In this document: positions 22,696-32,152 of the stretch, in pieces | Layout: every line of letters begins with the position of its first letter | Position numbering within the stretch: position 1 is the first letter of the stretch | Source: Chryseobacterium foetidum | GTDB lineage: Bacteria; Bacteroidota; Bacteroidia; Flavobacteriales; Weeksellaceae | Length of the DNA: 64,000 bases | Direction of reading: 5' to 3' | Assembly: GCF_025457425.1 (NCBI RefSeq) | Contig: NZ_JAMXIA010000001.1 | Location: forward strand, 1,736,001-1,800,000 | Notes under the pieces: generated by a model | Told to the model about the DNA's origin: nothing | Database searches by the model: none | The model's input: the letters and a program-made list of their open reading frames with translations, nothing else | Program-made: the position numbers and the translations under genes

Positions 22696-23340
22696 ATGAA
22701 AAAATTGATAAAAAATACAATCAAAATATTCCTGCTGCTTTTTGTGGTGGGAATTGTTTTTGTGATCTGGTCCAACTTTACCATCAAAGATCAGTCGGAA
22801 AATTTCGTCACTTCAGACATTTCAAAACTTCCTTCCGAAAAAACCGGATTGCTTCTGGGAACGAGTAAAACCTTATCCAACGGAAATCCAAACGCTTACT
22901 TTTTTAATAGAATAAGAGCTGCAGCAGAGCTATTTAAATCAGGAAAGATTCAAAACATTATCGTAAGCGGGGATAATTCTCAAAAAGACTACAACGAGCC
23001 TGAAGAAATGAAAAACGAACTCATCAAAGCCGGAGTTCCCGCAGATAAAATTTTTGAGGATTTCGCAGGCTTCCGAACTTTGGATTCTGTGCTGAGAGCG
23101 AAAGAAATTTTTGGACAAAATTCCTACATCATTATTTCTCAGAAATTCCACAACGAAAGAGCGGTTTATTTAGCAAGAAAAAACGGCATTCAGGCATTTG
23201 GCTACAACGCTGAAGATGTCAATAAATATGCAGGTTTTAAAACCAATGCAAGAGAAAAACTGGCAAGAGCAAAGGTATTCTGGGACTTTGTGTTTGGTGT
23301 GGAACCGAAGTTTGGCGGGGAGAAGATTTTGATTCCCTAG
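22696..23340 (+). CDS. SanA/YdcF-family (DUF218) membrane protein
   Basis: 214 residues from the ATG at 22696; an ATG at 22636-22638 would add 20 poorly conserved residues through the repeat-like GAACCTTCAAAGGTTC segment, so I chose the internal start. An N-terminal membrane helix (KIFLLLFVVGIVFVIW) is followed by the DUF218 domain: TGLLLGTSKTLSNG, RIRAAAELFKSGKIQNIIVSGDN, FAGFRTLDSVLRA and ISQKFHNERAVYLA. E. coli SanA affects envelope barrier function (vancomycin exclusion); biochemical activity is not established. It appears monocistronic or to lead the following two genes. Confidence 0.85.
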   Translation: MKKLIKNTIKIFLLLFVVGIVFVIWSNFTIKDQSENFVTSDISKLPSEKTGLLLGTSKTLSNGNPNAYFFNRIRAAAELFKSGKIQNIIVSGDNSQKDYNEPEEMKNELIKAGVPADKIFEDFAGFRTLDSVLRAKEIFGQNSYIIISQKFHNERAVYLARKNGIQAFGYNAEDVNKYAGFKTNAREKLARAKVFWDFVFGVEPKFGGEKILIP

Positions 23341-23366
23341 TTTTATAATTAAATTTAAAACTGAAA

Positions 23367-24077
23367 ATGAGCATCTTCACCTATCATTTAGTAAAAACAA
23401 ATTACTTTTCTGCACTTAAAATTCTTTTGTTTCCACCAAAATCAAAGCGAATTTCAGGGTTGATCCATGCAGAAATAATGACGGCGATGACGCTCGGCTC
23501 TCCTATTTTTTCGCCATCCCGAATGCTGATCAGACAAATCGCAGTGTTTGCCCAATGGGAAAATGAAAGTGACATAGATTATTTTTTAGCTGAAAATAAT
23601 TTAGGAAAAATACTTTCGAAAGGCTGGCACACGAGATTGTTTTTTCTGCGAAAGTGGGGTAAATTCAACAAATTTGAAATTCCGGACGAAACTTTAGAAT
23701 TTGAAAATCCCGATTCTCCTGTTGTCGCAGTAACAATTGCCCGAATGAAATTTCCGGAAATTCCAAGATTTATCCGTTGGGGAAGACCTGTTGAGAAATT
23801 GGTTCGCGACCATCCTGCAACGACTTTGTCTCTGGCTTCCATTAAATTTCCAAACACCGTTTCTACATTTTCAATCTGGAAAACTCAGAAAGAAATGACC
23901 GATATGTTGCATGGTCACGGTAATGTTCCGAAACCTGAAAGACATAAAAATGCAATGAAAGAAAGAGACCGGAAAGATTTTCATTTTGAATTTACAACGT
24001 TGCGTTTCAAGCCGATTTCGGAATCTGGAGAATGGAACGGACGACAAGACTTCATTCCCAATCTAAAAAACAATTAA
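23367..24077 (+). CDS. spheroidene monooxygenase (CrtA)-like protein
   Basis: 236 residues. The succession of blocks (GSPIFSPSRMLIRQIAVFAQWEN, then the helical WHTRLFFLRKWGKF and the C-terminal TTLRFKPISESGEWNG) resembles the CrtA/spheroidene monooxygenase family, haem proteins that oxidise carotenoid chains in purple bacteria. Non-phototrophic members have unknown substrates. No carotenoid genes adjoin it here, and the pigment locus is 6 kb away, so a link is open. The stop codon is directly followed by the start of the next gene, so both are one unit. Confidence 0.6.
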   Translation: MSIFTYHLVKTNYFSALKILLFPPKSKRISGLIHAEIMTAMTLGSPIFSPSRMLIRQIAVFAQWENESDIDYFLAENNLGKILSKGWHTRLFFLRKWGKFNKFEIPDETLEFENPDSPVVAVTIARMKFPEIPRFIRWGRPVEKLVRDHPATTLSLASIKFPNTVSTFSIWKTQKEMTDMLHGHGNVPKPERHKNAMKERDRKDFHFEFTTLRFKPISESGEWNGRQDFIPNLKNN

Positions 24078-24941
24078 ATGAGATTCGCTTATCCGATGCA
24101 GAAATTTCAGGATTGGGTGACTCAGCAATGGGTGATTCTGCGGGGAAGAAAAATCAAGCCGGAAGATTACCCTTGGCTGATAGGACCGTTTGGAAATCTG
24201 GATGCAATTGGCGAAGAATTTATTCATCAGTTTGCAGAAAAGGAAAATTTAATTGTTGAAAAAGATTCAAAATCAAAAGGAATCATCCCGTCAATGTCTA
24301 AATTGAATTTATCCGAAGCAGAATTCATCAATTTATCTAAAAAAGTTATTGGATTTTATGAAAACACAGCCAATCACAATTTGGATTTTTCTGTAAAATG
24401 GAATCCTTTTTTTAAATTTTTTGGAATTTTAATCAACAAATTATTCAGCAACAGAATCAATCAGCTGAATATTCCTACCAAAAATATTTACAATTCCGAA
24501 TCGTTAAAAAGCGAGATTATCAATCTTATCGATCCAAAAACCAATGAAATCAAATATACATTTTGGTTTCGCTCAATTGAATCTACCGGACAGGTAATCT
24601 ATTCCGGCGTTTATGGAATCTGTCAGTTGCCTTCCGGAAAAACCTGTGTGAAAGCTGTTTTCCCTTTACCGAATGGGAATGCAACGGTTCTAATGAATCC
24701 AAATGTTGGAAAAAATGGCGAATTGATTTTAGATTCTTCAGGCAAAAAATTTGGTGACGCCGGATTTTATTTTCTATTAAAAGATTCGAAGGGCGACTAT
24801 TGGTCGCAATTCATCAGTTCGTTTCGGGATAAATTAATTATTGGTTCTGAAAAAGATTTGATTCTTGCAGAACAAACTTTGACGCTTTGGCATTTGAAGG
24901 TTCTGACTTTTAATTATAGCATTGAATTAAAAAATAATTAA
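24078..24941 (+). CDS. protein of unknown function paired with the CrtA-like gene
   Basis: 287 residues, no signal peptide. I do not recognise the family. The N-terminal third is helical (MQKFQDWVTQQWVILRGRKI), and the C-terminal half is beta-rich with TFWFRSIESTGQVIYSGVYG, VFPLPNGNATVLMNPNV and FYFLLKDSKGDYWSQF. It starts immediately after the CrtA-like stop and converges on the AraC gene with a 4-bp overlap of the ends. Soluble, cytosolic location is likely. Confidence 0.72.
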   Translation: MRFAYPMQKFQDWVTQQWVILRGRKIKPEDYPWLIGPFGNLDAIGEEFIHQFAEKENLIVEKDSKSKGIIPSMSKLNLSEAEFINLSKKVIGFYENTANHNLDFSVKWNPFFKFFGILINKLFSNRINQLNIPTKNIYNSESLKSEIINLIDPKTNEIKYTFWFRSIESTGQVIYSGVYGICQLPSGKTCVKAVFPLPNGNATVLMNPNVGKNGELILDSSGKKFGDAGFYFLLKDSKGDYWSQFISSFRDKLIIGSEKDLILAEQTLTLWHLKVLTFNYSIELKNN

Positions 24942-25855
24942 TAAGTTTTTCTAAACTCATTCGGCGTTTCAGAAGTCTGCTTTTTAAAGAAATTCACAAA
25001 GTGCGAAGATTCTTTGAAATTCAATTTGAAAGCAATTTCTTTTATCGAAAAATCGGTCTGCTGCAATAAGGTTTTTGCGTTGTGAATCAGTTTTGCGTCT
25101 ATGTGTTCCTTGGCCGTTTTTCCTGTTTCGGTTTTTAATTTTGAACTGAGATAATTGGGATGAACTGCCAGTTTTGAAGCGAAATACGAAATGTTATAAT
25201 TTATATTTTCTTCGTGCTGCGAATCTTCGTGAAGCAAGGTCAGGAAACGGTTGCTCAGAGAATCTATTTTTTTCGATTCACTATTTTCTTCCTCATTTTC
25301 TAAAGAGTACTGATTGTACAGACGCTTTATTTTCATAAAAAAAATAAGAATTGCCGATGCCATTATTTCCAGCGAGTCTTCTTTTTTCTCCATTTGAAAC
25401 TCATCATAAATGTAATCGAACACTTTTACCAAGTCTGTCATCTCATCATCGGCAATTACGATAGGCGTTGACTTATCTGCCTGAAAATATTCAAATACCG
25501 AAATAAAATGTTTTAATTTCAGATGTTTGTCAATAAAATAATCATTAATAATTACGGTATATTCCAAAATATCGTCATCAACCATTTCGCAGGAAACAAT
25601 CTGATTGGGTGGCGAGATAAAGATTGCAGGGGCTTTCAGATTCTCTTTCCACTGGCCAATTCTCATCACACCTTCACCCCTCAAAAGCAATTTGATGGCA
25701 TACGAATTATGTTTAAACGGTGGAACAGTGAGTGACGGATGCGTCCAAAGTCTATCCATCATATCCACATAAAGGCCTTCATACTTAGACGGGGGCATAT
25801 TGACAGCACTGAAAAACTCTTCAAATGTTTTGAAATACGGAACCTCATTTTCCAT
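24938..25855 (-). CDS. AraC-family transcriptional regulator
   Basis: 305 residues. The N-terminal part (about 1-150) is a cupin-like sensor (PPFKHNSYAIKLLLRGEGVMRIG, APAIFISPPNQIV); the C-terminal 100 residues contain two helix-turn-helix units (FASKLAVHPNYLSSKLKTETG and IKEIAFKLNFKESSHFVNFFKKQT). Such regulators usually activate a nearby operon on binding a small ligand. The neighbours are the unknown gene that it overlaps tail to tail and a surface-fibre gene downstream on the same strand; the target cannot be named. Confidence 0.92.
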   Translation of the reverse strand: MENEVPYFKTFEEFFSAVNMPPSKYEGLYVDMMDRLWTHPSLTVPPFKHNSYAIKLLLRGEGVMRIGQWKENLKAPAIFISPPNQIVSCEMVDDDILEYTVIINDYFIDKHLKLKHFISVFEYFQADKSTPIVIADDEMTDLVKVFDYIYDEFQMEKKEDSLEIMASAILIFFMKIKRLYNQYSLENEEENSESKKIDSLSNRFLTLLHEDSQHEENINYNISYFASKLAVHPNYLSSKLKTETGKTAKEHIDAKLIHNAKTLLQQTDFSIKEIAFKLNFKESSHFVNFFKKQTSETPNEFRKTY

Positions 25856-25896
25856 AATAATAGTTTTTGGTAAATTTAAAAAATATTAATAAAACA

Positions 25897-25929
25897 GAAA
25901 TATGAGCGACAATTCATCACTCATATTTC
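25897..25929 (-). terminator. likely terminator of the fibre gene
   Basis: GAAATATGAG pairs with CTCATATTTC around a 13-base loop. On the minus strand a T-rich stretch follows, though it is interrupted. It is 19 bp past the stop of the fibre-like gene. Confidence 0.5.
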
Positions 25930-25948
25930 AAAAAAAACACATTTACAC

Positions 25949-27304
25949 TTATTTAGACAATACTTTCTCTATTCTATTCAATCTGGTTTTCAGCTCCTCA
26001 AGTTCCAATTTCTGTTGTTTAATTGTTTCATCCTGTTCAAAAACGTACAGATACAGTTCCTCCAATTTTTCGAGATTAATCTCCAAAGACCTGTTGAGAA
26101 TAATCCCGCCTTGCTCATCGATATCTGCAGCAGAGGGAACACCGGGAAGATGCTTATTAATTTTAATAAAATCTTTTACTTCAGTAAGCTCCATCCTTTG
26201 ATAATCGGGCTTCAAAGCAGAATATCCATCAAAATATTTTTGAAAAACATAGTCTGGCGTGATGGTTCCCGATGCCAGAATATTCCCGATAACGTGCAGT
26301 TTTTGCGATGGATTATTTGTGCCAATACCCAAATTCCCTGTGTCTTTTGCAAACCTGGCCCATTCTGTATAATTTGTTGGCGAAGTATATTTCCCAAAAG
26401 AAATATGACCGGGAACACCAGATTTTCCCGATGTGTAAATCCTTGTACCTGGGGAACTTGCCGATCCTGAAGTCGGAAAATATCCACTTTGTGTTAATCC
26501 GTACTTCTCCCCATTGGTATCATCGAAAACCTTACCCACTCCATAATGAGAATCAGGCTGAAACTGTATAAAGCCATCCACATTTAATTTTGCCAGCTCA
26601 TCTACTCCGCCAATGCCCACGTGTGCAGAGCCTTCAAAATTCAGATATTTGTCGCCCATAGTTACCGTTCGATCATCAGTGAGAGTTCCGTCGTTAGTAT
26701 AAATATTAGTGTTGTTAAGCGAAATCGCATTACTGTTCACACCATTGATTGTAGTCGTCAATTGATTGGATGCAGAAAGGGCGTGACTCACAGATTTTAC
26801 AAGATTGATGCTGTTGCCACTGACACCATTTACCGTCGTCGTCAAAGTATTGCTGTTTGTTGCGGAAGTATTGGAAACCGTATTCACAGCATTGGTTGTG
26901 GAAGAAATCCCGTTGACTGTAGATGTAATAGTGTTGATGGGATTTGAAATTACATTCGTTGTCGTTCCAGCCCCAGTTGAAGATTGGAAGGCAACCCATT
27001 TTCCTAAAACCGCATCGTAATAATAGTATCCCGCTTTGGTGACCTCTGCTGTTTTTGCCGTTGTGGGAGAAGCTGCGGAAGTAGCAAATACAAAAGTCGC
27101 ATTTTGGGCACTTCCGTAAATATTATCTTTAGCTTTTAACTCATTTCCGGTTAATCTTGGTGCGATAATTCCGTCAACCTTTAGGAGATCGGAAGGTTTT
27201 GCGACCACATCTAACGTTGCTTTGGGCTCGGATGTATCAATTCCCACCTGTGAAAATAGGATAATGAAGTTTAGACTTAGTACAGTAATAAATATTTTTT
27301 TCAT
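25949..27304 (-). CDS. secreted trimeric-fibre-like surface protein
   Basis: 451 residues with a signal peptide (MKKIFITVLSLNFIILFSQ). The start VGIDTSEPKATLDVVAKP is the 'tail-fibre' head seen in many Bacteroidota surface proteins. The middle (about 110-210) repeats a TTTVNGVxxN unit rich in Thr, Asn and Ser (STVNGISSTTN, TTTVNGVSGNS, TTINGVNSNA), as in trimeric adhesin or phage-fibre stalks. The C-terminal third (GNLGIGTNNPSQKLHVIGN, MELTEVKDFIKINKHLPGVPS) ends in a coiled coil (EQDETIKQQKLELEELKTRL). An adhesive or appendage role is inferred. Chaperone-like self-cleavage as in endosialidase domains is possible but not shown. Confidence 0.82.
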   Translation of the reverse strand: MKKIFITVLSLNFIILFSQVGIDTSEPKATLDVVAKPSDLLKVDGIIAPRLTGNELKAKDNIYGSAQNATFVFATSAASPTTAKTAEVTKAGYYYYDAVLGKWVAFQSSTGAGTTTNVISNPINTITSTVNGISSTTNAVNTVSNTSATNSNTLTTTVNGVSGNSINLVKSVSHALSASNQLTTTINGVNSNAISLNNTNIYTNDGTLTDDRTVTMGDKYLNFEGSAHVGIGGVDELAKLNVDGFIQFQPDSHYGVGKVFDDTNGEKYGLTQSGYFPTSGSASSPGTRIYTSGKSGVPGHISFGKYTSPTNYTEWARFAKDTGNLGIGTNNPSQKLHVIGNILASGTITPDYVFQKYFDGYSALKPDYQRMELTEVKDFIKINKHLPGVPSAADIDEQGGIILNRSLEINLEKLEELYLYVFEQDETIKQQKLELEELKTRLNRIEKVLSK

Positions 27305-27429
27305 AATTTTGTTTAAGTCGCAAATTTCCTACAATCAACCGCTCAGAACGTTGCAATAATCATATTGAAAATTGCAAATTTTAAAGATTTAGAATTGCAC
27401 TTCAGAACATCAGTGTTCTAAATTTTCCC

Positions 27430-27437
27430 TATTTTTG
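27430..27437 (+). promoter_or_regulatory. -7 box for trpS
   Basis: TATTTTTG fits TAnnTTTG and is 20 bp before the trpS start codon. A -33 TTG at the right distance is missing. Confidence 0.45.
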
Positions 27438-27457
27438 TGAAAATATATTTCTATTAA

Positions 27458-28426
27458 ATGTCAAGAATTCTTACCGGCATACAAGCCACCGGAACGCCGC
27501 ACCTTGGTAATCTTTTAGGTGCTATTATTCCTGCAATTGAGCTTTCAAAGCAAGCAGGAAACGAGTCATTTTTATTTATTGCGAATCTTCATTCGCTGAC
27601 GCAGATTAAAGATGCAAAAGAATTAAAAAACAACACCTACGAAATTGCCGCAGCGTGGCTTGCCTGCGGATTGGATACTGAAAAAACATTCTTTTACAGA
27701 CAGAGCGACATCCCTGAAACCTGTGAACTTTCCTGGCATTTATCCTGTTTTTTTCCTTATCAGAGATTAACGTTAGCACATTCATTTAAAGATAAAGCAG
27801 ACCGTTTGCAGGATGTAAATGCAGGTTTGTTTACCTATCCGATTCTGATGGCTGCAGATATTTTACTTTACAACGCGGAAATTGTTCCTGTAGGAAAAGA
27901 TCAGCTTCAACATTTGGAAATTGCCCGTGATGTGGCTTCAAGATTCAACAATCAGATGGGTGAAGTTTTGGTTTTGCCTCAGGCTGAACTGCAGGAAGAC
28001 ACCAAATACGTTCCAGGAGTTGACGGACACAAAATGTCTAAATCCAGAGGGAACATCATCAATATTTTCTTACCTGAAAAAGAACTGAAAAAACAGGTGA
28101 TGAGCATCGAAAGTGATTCTAAATCTTTAGAAGAACCAAAAGATCCGTCTACAGATAAAACTTTTGCGATTTATGAATTAATCGCAACGCCTGAACAAAC
28201 CGAAGAATTAAGAGCTAAATATCTAGCCGGAAATTTTGGTTATGGTCATGCTAAAAAAGAGCTTTTGGATTTAATTTTAACAAGATTTGAAAAAGAAAGA
28301 GAGTTATTTTCTTACTACATGAACAATCTTGATGAACTGGAAGCCAAACTTCAGGAAGGAGCGGCAAAAACGAGAGTGATTGCTACTGAAACGATTAAAA
28401 GAGTGAGAGAGAGTTTGGGAATTTAA
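27458..28426 (+). CDS. trpS: tryptophanyl-tRNA synthetase
   Basis: 322 residues, the normal length for bacterial TrpRS. It charges tRNA-Trp. The HIGH-type motif is TPHLGNLLG (residues 13-21) and KMSKS begins at residue 192 (HKMSKSRGN). DLLYNAEIVPVGKDQLQHLE-like residues bind tryptophan and the dimer interface. It forms a single-gene unit with its own hairpin terminator. Confidence 0.97.
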   Translation: MSRILTGIQATGTPHLGNLLGAIIPAIELSKQAGNESFLFIANLHSLTQIKDAKELKNNTYEIAAAWLACGLDTEKTFFYRQSDIPETCELSWHLSCFFPYQRLTLAHSFKDKADRLQDVNAGLFTYPILMAADILLYNAEIVPVGKDQLQHLEIARDVASRFNNQMGEVLVLPQAELQEDTKYVPGVDGHKMSKSRGNIINIFLPEKELKKQVMSIESDSKSLEEPKDPSTDKTFAIYELIATPEQTEELRAKYLAGNFGYGHAKKELLDLILTRFEKERELFSYYMNNLDELEAKLQEGAAKTRVIATETIKRVRESLGI

Positions 28427-28453
28427 TTCCAAAACATTTCTATTGAATACAGT

Positions 28454-28486
28454 TTCGGCGACAACTTAATGTCGCCGAATTTTTTA
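28454..28486. terminator. bidirectional terminator between trpS and the HAD gene
   Basis: TTCGGCGACA / TGTCGCCGAA with a 6-base loop and a following T-run. It overlaps the last codon of the convergent HAD phosphatase gene by 3 bp. Confidence 0.85.
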
Positions 28487-29179
28487 TAAATAATCCTTTA
28501 TCTGTAAAAGATGTTCAATAACTTTCAAATTTTCCTGCTGTGGATTTTCCTTTAAAACATCAAAGAAAATAACGTCCATACCAAATTGCTGAGCTCCAAC
28601 TACATCAGCAATCCAGTCGTCGCCAATCAGAATACTTTCTTCGGTTTTAGCATTGGCAAGTCCGAGAGAATATTCAAAAATCTCACGGTTGGGTTTTCTT
28701 ACGCCCACAGAATCTGCGCTGGTAATGGTTTGAAAATAATGATCAATTCCGGAAAGAATACATTTTCTCTCAGTCACTTCCTGAAAGCCGTTTGAAATGA
28801 TGTGAAGGGTGTAATTTTTAGCTTTTAAATATTCCAAAATAACATCGGCACTTTCTACAAGATGATTGAAATTTAAAATTTTATCTAAAAAATGTTCTTC
28901 AAAGTACATTGATAATTCCAAATCATCAATTCCGAAATGATTGAATGTATCGTAAAATCTGTGCTTTCTCAAATATTCCTTATCAATTTCACCATCTCTG
29001 ATCTGCTCCCAAAGTCTTTCGTTGATTTCATGATAGACAGAATGAAATGCTTCAAAATCAATGTCATATTTCAAAGTGATTTCTTCTTTTTCGAAAAGGC
29101 TTTTGATGGTTAAATAAGCGTTTTTGCGGTGATCCCAAAGGGTATTGTCGAGGTCAAAAAAAATGTGCTGAATTTTCAT
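28484..29179 (-). CDS. HAD-superfamily hydrolase, YjjG-type nucleotidase
   Basis: 231 residues from the ATG at 29179; a TTG nine bases upstream is less likely. HAD motif I is FFDLDNTLWD (nucleophile Asp at about 9, acid Asp at 11), motif II IISNGF, motif III Lys in VRKPNREIF and motif IV IGDDWIADVVGAQ. The alpha-helical cap after motif I (AYLTIKSLFEKEEITLKYD) is of the C1 type. YjjG-like enzymes remove phosphate from pyrimidine and noncanonical nucleoside monophosphates. Substrate is assigned by family resemblance only. Confidence 0.88.
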   Translation of the reverse strand: MKIQHIFFDLDNTLWDHRKNAYLTIKSLFEKEEITLKYDIDFEAFHSVYHEINERLWEQIRDGEIDKEYLRKHRFYDTFNHFGIDDLELSMYFEEHFLDKILNFNHLVESADVILEYLKAKNYTLHIISNGFQEVTERKCILSGIDHYFQTITSADSVGVRKPNREIFEYSLGLANAKTEESILIGDDWIADVVGAQQFGMDVIFFDVLKENPQQENLKVIEHLLQIKDYL

Positions 29180-29380
29180 ACAGCACAAATTTACTAATTT
29201 TAATTTTTTGAAAGGTGGATGTGTGCATCCTTCACTTTAATTACTTCAAGACTTTTTGAGAAATTAAGCAAAAAATCAACAGTTTGCTTTTTTGGTTTCA
29301 AACTTTTGGATTTTAAAGAATCGTTATTTTTCATAGGCGAAAATTATTGTTTCCTTAAAAACGAAAATTGTTCCAAAATA

Positions 29381-29968
29381 TTATCTTGTAAGAATAATAT
29401 TCTTTTCTTCCATTATTTTTCTGAGATTAATCAACGCATAACGCACTCTTCCAAGTGTTGTATTGATGCTCATATTGGTATGTTCAGCGATTTCTTTGAA
29501 GCTTAAACCATCAAAAAATCTCAGTTTAATCACTTCCTGCTGATTCTCCGGCAGAAACTGTAGCATTTTAATCAAATCTTGCTGAATCTGAAGGCTTACC
29601 AACTGATCTTCAATATTTTCTGAAGGTTCTCTGATAAGATCAAATATTGAAAATTCATCATTATCAAAAGTGGTTTCAGATACTTTTACATTTTTTGCTC
29701 TTGCACGAAAATGGTCGATAATTAAATTCTGTGCAATTCTTTTTGCCCAAAGAATGAATTTTCCTTCTTCATTGTAACGCCCTTCCTTCAGCATCACAAT
29801 AATTTTCATAAAAGTATCCTGAAAGATATCGTTGGCAAGATCTTCATCATTAATCTTGTAAAGAATAAATGTGAAAAGATCACGCTGATGTCTGTAGATA
29901 AGGGTAGATAATGCTTCTTCGTTGCCGGTCTGATAAAGGGTAATCAGGTTGCTATCTGTAGGTTTCAT
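29381..29968 (-). CDS. ECF-type RNA polymerase sigma factor
   Basis: 195 residues. Region 2 is at about 20-95 (DLFTFILYKINDEDLANDIFQDTFMKII, WAKRIAQNLIIDHFRARAK) and region 4 at about 130-185 (FLPENQQEVIKLRFFDGLSFKEIAEHTNMSINTTLGRVRYAL). No region 1 or 3, so it belongs to the ECF group. No anti-sigma factor gene is adjacent: the neighbours are the HAD gene and a putative beta-barrel protein, so control must come from elsewhere. A constitutive role as in some Bacteroidota is possible. Confidence 0.93.
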   Translation of the reverse strand: MKPTDSNLITLYQTGNEEALSTLIYRHQRDLFTFILYKINDEDLANDIFQDTFMKIIVMLKEGRYNEEGKFILWAKRIAQNLIIDHFRARAKNVKVSETTFDNDEFSIFDLIREPSENIEDQLVSLQIQQDLIKMLQFLPENQQEVIKLRFFDGLSFKEIAEHTNMSINTTLGRVRYALINLRKIMEEKNIILTR

Positions 29969-30159
29969 AACTTTTCTCTTCTCTATAATTATTATTCTGC
30001 AAAACAGCTTTCGCCAGAAAAAATCTGGTTTTGTATACGGATGTTTTGCAATTTCAGAGTAAAGTCTTTTCTATAGCATTGAATTATGCTGTAAATATAA
30101 ATAAATTTTTAATAAATGTTAAACTTTTAACAATTAACATTAAAAAAAATTAAACATAT

Positions 30160-30651
30160 CTACTTAAACATATCATAAATAGCCACCGTTGGTATATTTA
30201 GTGTGAAATTAATATTTAAACCCTTCAATTCTTTGCCGTTCAGTTTAGAATCTGCAACCGGAAAAGCATAACCTCCCGTCAAATCAACAATTCCAAATAA
30301 ACTGAATCCTACTTTCGGAGCAACATATTTATTGGTTCCTTCTGCTCCTAAAATAAAGTAATAAGAATGATAAAAATCTACATCTTTCTGGAAATTTAAA
30401 AGTACATCAGCCTGCAGTTTCGGCATTATGGCAAACTGAGAATTGGTCGATCCCATCAATGCAGAAGCGCCCAGTCTGTAAATCACATCATCAGTCTTAA
30501 GAAACATCAGCTTCCCTCCTACTTCCCCAAAACTTTGATTCTGATAGACATACCCCACACTGACAACTTTATGAACAGTATACTGTGCCTGAGCGAAAAT
30601 TCCGGTAAAGAAAACAAAAAGGATAGTGATTGCAGATCGCATGTTCATCAT
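30160..30651 (-). CDS. small exported beta-barrel-like protein
   Basis: 163 residues; alternative start three codons on at 30642. Signal peptide (SAITILFVFFTGIFAQAQ). The mature part has repeating amphipathic strands with aromatic ends (SVGYVYQNQSFGEVGGKLMFL, DFYHSYYFILGAEG, VGFSLFGIVDLTGGYAFP), consistent with a small outer-membrane barrel. I do not recognise a named family. It lies downstream of metK but is cut off by the metK terminator. Confidence 0.72.
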   Translation of the reverse strand: MMNMRSAITILFVFFTGIFAQAQYTVHKVVSVGYVYQNQSFGEVGGKLMFLKTDDVIYRLGASALMGSTNSQFAIMPKLQADVLLNFQKDVDFYHSYYFILGAEGTNKYVAPKVGFSLFGIVDLTGGYAFPVADSKLNGKELKGLNINFTLNIPTVAIYDMFK

Positions 30652-30670
30652 AAAATATTTAAGTGTAAAA

Positions 30671-30710
30671 ATAAAAAAAACTGCTTTAGCATTTTCATGT
30701 TAAAGCAGTT
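30671..30710 (-). terminator. intrinsic terminator of metK
   Basis: Stem AACTGCTTTA / TAAAGCAGTT (30679-30688 and 30701-30710). On the minus strand the hairpin is followed by an eight-T run. It starts 20 bp past the metK stop. Confidence 0.85.
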
Positions 30711-30729
30711 TCTATACCGAAAAGAAGAA

Positions 30730-32010
30730 TTATAAACCGAAAGCCGATTTAATCTCTTCTACTTTGTCTAATTTTTCCCATGTGAAGAATTCCAGACCTT
30801 CAAGAGTCAACTCATTTTTATGACCTTTATTGAACGTTTTATCAGCAACAAAATGCTCTCTTCCCATGTGACCGTAAGAAGCAGTTTCCTGATAAATAGG
30901 ATTTCTCAACTTCAAATTCTGCTCGATTGCATAAGGTCTAAGATCGAAAACCGTAGATACTTTTTTAGCAATTTCACCGTCTGTCAAATCTACTTTTGAT
31001 GTACCATAAGTTGTGATAAAAAGACCACAAGGCTCAGCAACACCAATTGCGTAAGAAACCTGTACCAAAACCTCATCTGCAACACCAGCTGCAACTAAGT
31101 TTTTAGCAATGTGTCTTGTAGCATACGCAGCACTTCTGTCTACTTTTGAAGGATCTTTTCCAGAGAATGCACCCCCACCGTGAGCACCTTTCCCACCGTA
31201 CGTATCAACAATGATTTTTCTTCCTGTCAAACCTGTATCTCCGTGAGGACCACCGATTACAAATTTTCCTGTTGGGTTGATGTGATATTTAATCTGCTCG
31301 TTGAATAAAGCTTTGATTTCTTCAGTCTGCAAAGCAACCACTCTTGGAATCAGAATATTTTTGATATCTTCTCTGATTTTAGTCAGCATTTCTTCTTCAG
31401 CCCCGAAATCGTCGTGCTGAGTAGAAACTACGATAGAATCGATTCTTACCGGCTTGTGATCGTCAGAATATTCAATAGTAACCTGAGATTTTGCATCAGG
31501 ACGAAGGTATTTAATTTCAGAATCTTCTCTTCTTAAAGCAGAAAGTTCTTTCAGAATTGTATGAGCTAAATCTAAAGCCAAAGGCATATAATTAGCGGTT
31601 TCGTTGGTTGCATAACCAAACATCATCCCCTGATCACCCGCTCCCTGCGCGTTTGCTTTTGCTTCAAAAGACTCGTCATTTACCGCTCTGTCAACACCCT
31701 GGTTGATATCCGGAGACTGCTCGTGAATTGCAGAAATAACCCCACAAGAATCACCGTTGAACATGTACTCACCTTTTGTATAACCAATTCCGTTGATCAC
31801 CTCTCTTGCGATAGTCTGTACATCAAGATAAGCATCAGATTTTACTTCTCCAGCCAAAACAACCTGTCCTGTTGTAACCAAAGTCTCACAAGCAACCTTG
31901 GAGGTTTTGTCGTAAGCTAAAAAGTTATCGATTAATGCGTCGGAAATCTGATCTGCGATTTTATCCGGATGGCCTTCTGAAACTGATTCAGATGTAAATA
32001 AATAAGACAT
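30730..32010 (-). CDS. metK: S-adenosylmethionine synthetase
   Basis: 426 residues. Makes SAM from methionine and ATP. The family signatures are present: [20 protein letters not shown] at the start, [12 protein letters not shown], and the P-loop-like [18 protein letters not shown] near residue 270. Full length is slightly above the E. coli enzyme (384) because of insertions usual in Bacteroidota. A riboswitch candidate and a consensus promoter precede it (32088-32183), so transcript use should fall when SAM is plentiful. It is monocistronic, closed by a terminator. Confidence 0.98.
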   Translation of the reverse strand: MSYLFTSESVSEGHPDKIADQISDALIDNFLAYDKTSKVACETLVTTGQVVLAGEVKSDAYLDVQTIAREVINGIGYTKGEYMFNGDSCGVISAIHEQSPDINQGVDRAVNDESFEAKANAQGAGDQGMMFGYATNETANYMPLALDLAHTILKELSALRREDSEIKYLRPDAKSQVTIEYSDDHKPVRIDSIVVSTQHDDFGAEEEMLTKIREDIKNILIPRVVALQTEEIKALFNEQIKYHINPTGKFVIGGPHGDTGLTGRKIIVDTYGGKGAHGGGAFSGKDPSKVDRSAAYATRHIAKNLVAAGVADEVLVQVSYAIGVAEPCGLFITTYGTSKVDLTDGEIAKKVSTVFDLRPYAIEQNLKLRNPIYQETASYGHMGREHFVADKTFNKGHKNELTLEGLEFFTWEKLDKVEEIKSAFGL

Positions 32011-32087
32011 ATTCTTCTTTTGTTTTTTTAATTTAAAACTAAGAGGATAAAAAATGAATAATTGCCGGAAATAGCTGAAATAGAATA

Positions 32088-32140
32088 CTGTTTTAGCATA
32101 TTTTTAGAGAGGTTGCAATCAGGTCAAATTTTTCCTCGTT
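32088..32140 (-). ncRNA. SAM-II riboswitch upstream of metK
   Basis: On the minus strand the element reads GAGG (32137-32134), a U-rich loop with TTTGACCTGATTGCAA, CCTC (32112-32109), an A-rich linker and TATGCTAAAACAG. P1 is GAGG/CCTC, and the 3' CAG can pair with the CTG of loop 1 to close the H-type pseudoknot. TTGCAACC followed by A-rich sequence and GCTAAA is the SAM-II hallmark as I remember it. It begins about 8 nt after the predicted transcription start. The long K-turn architecture of SAM-I is absent. Confidence 0.78.
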
Positions 32141-32152
32141 ATCAAACGTCTG

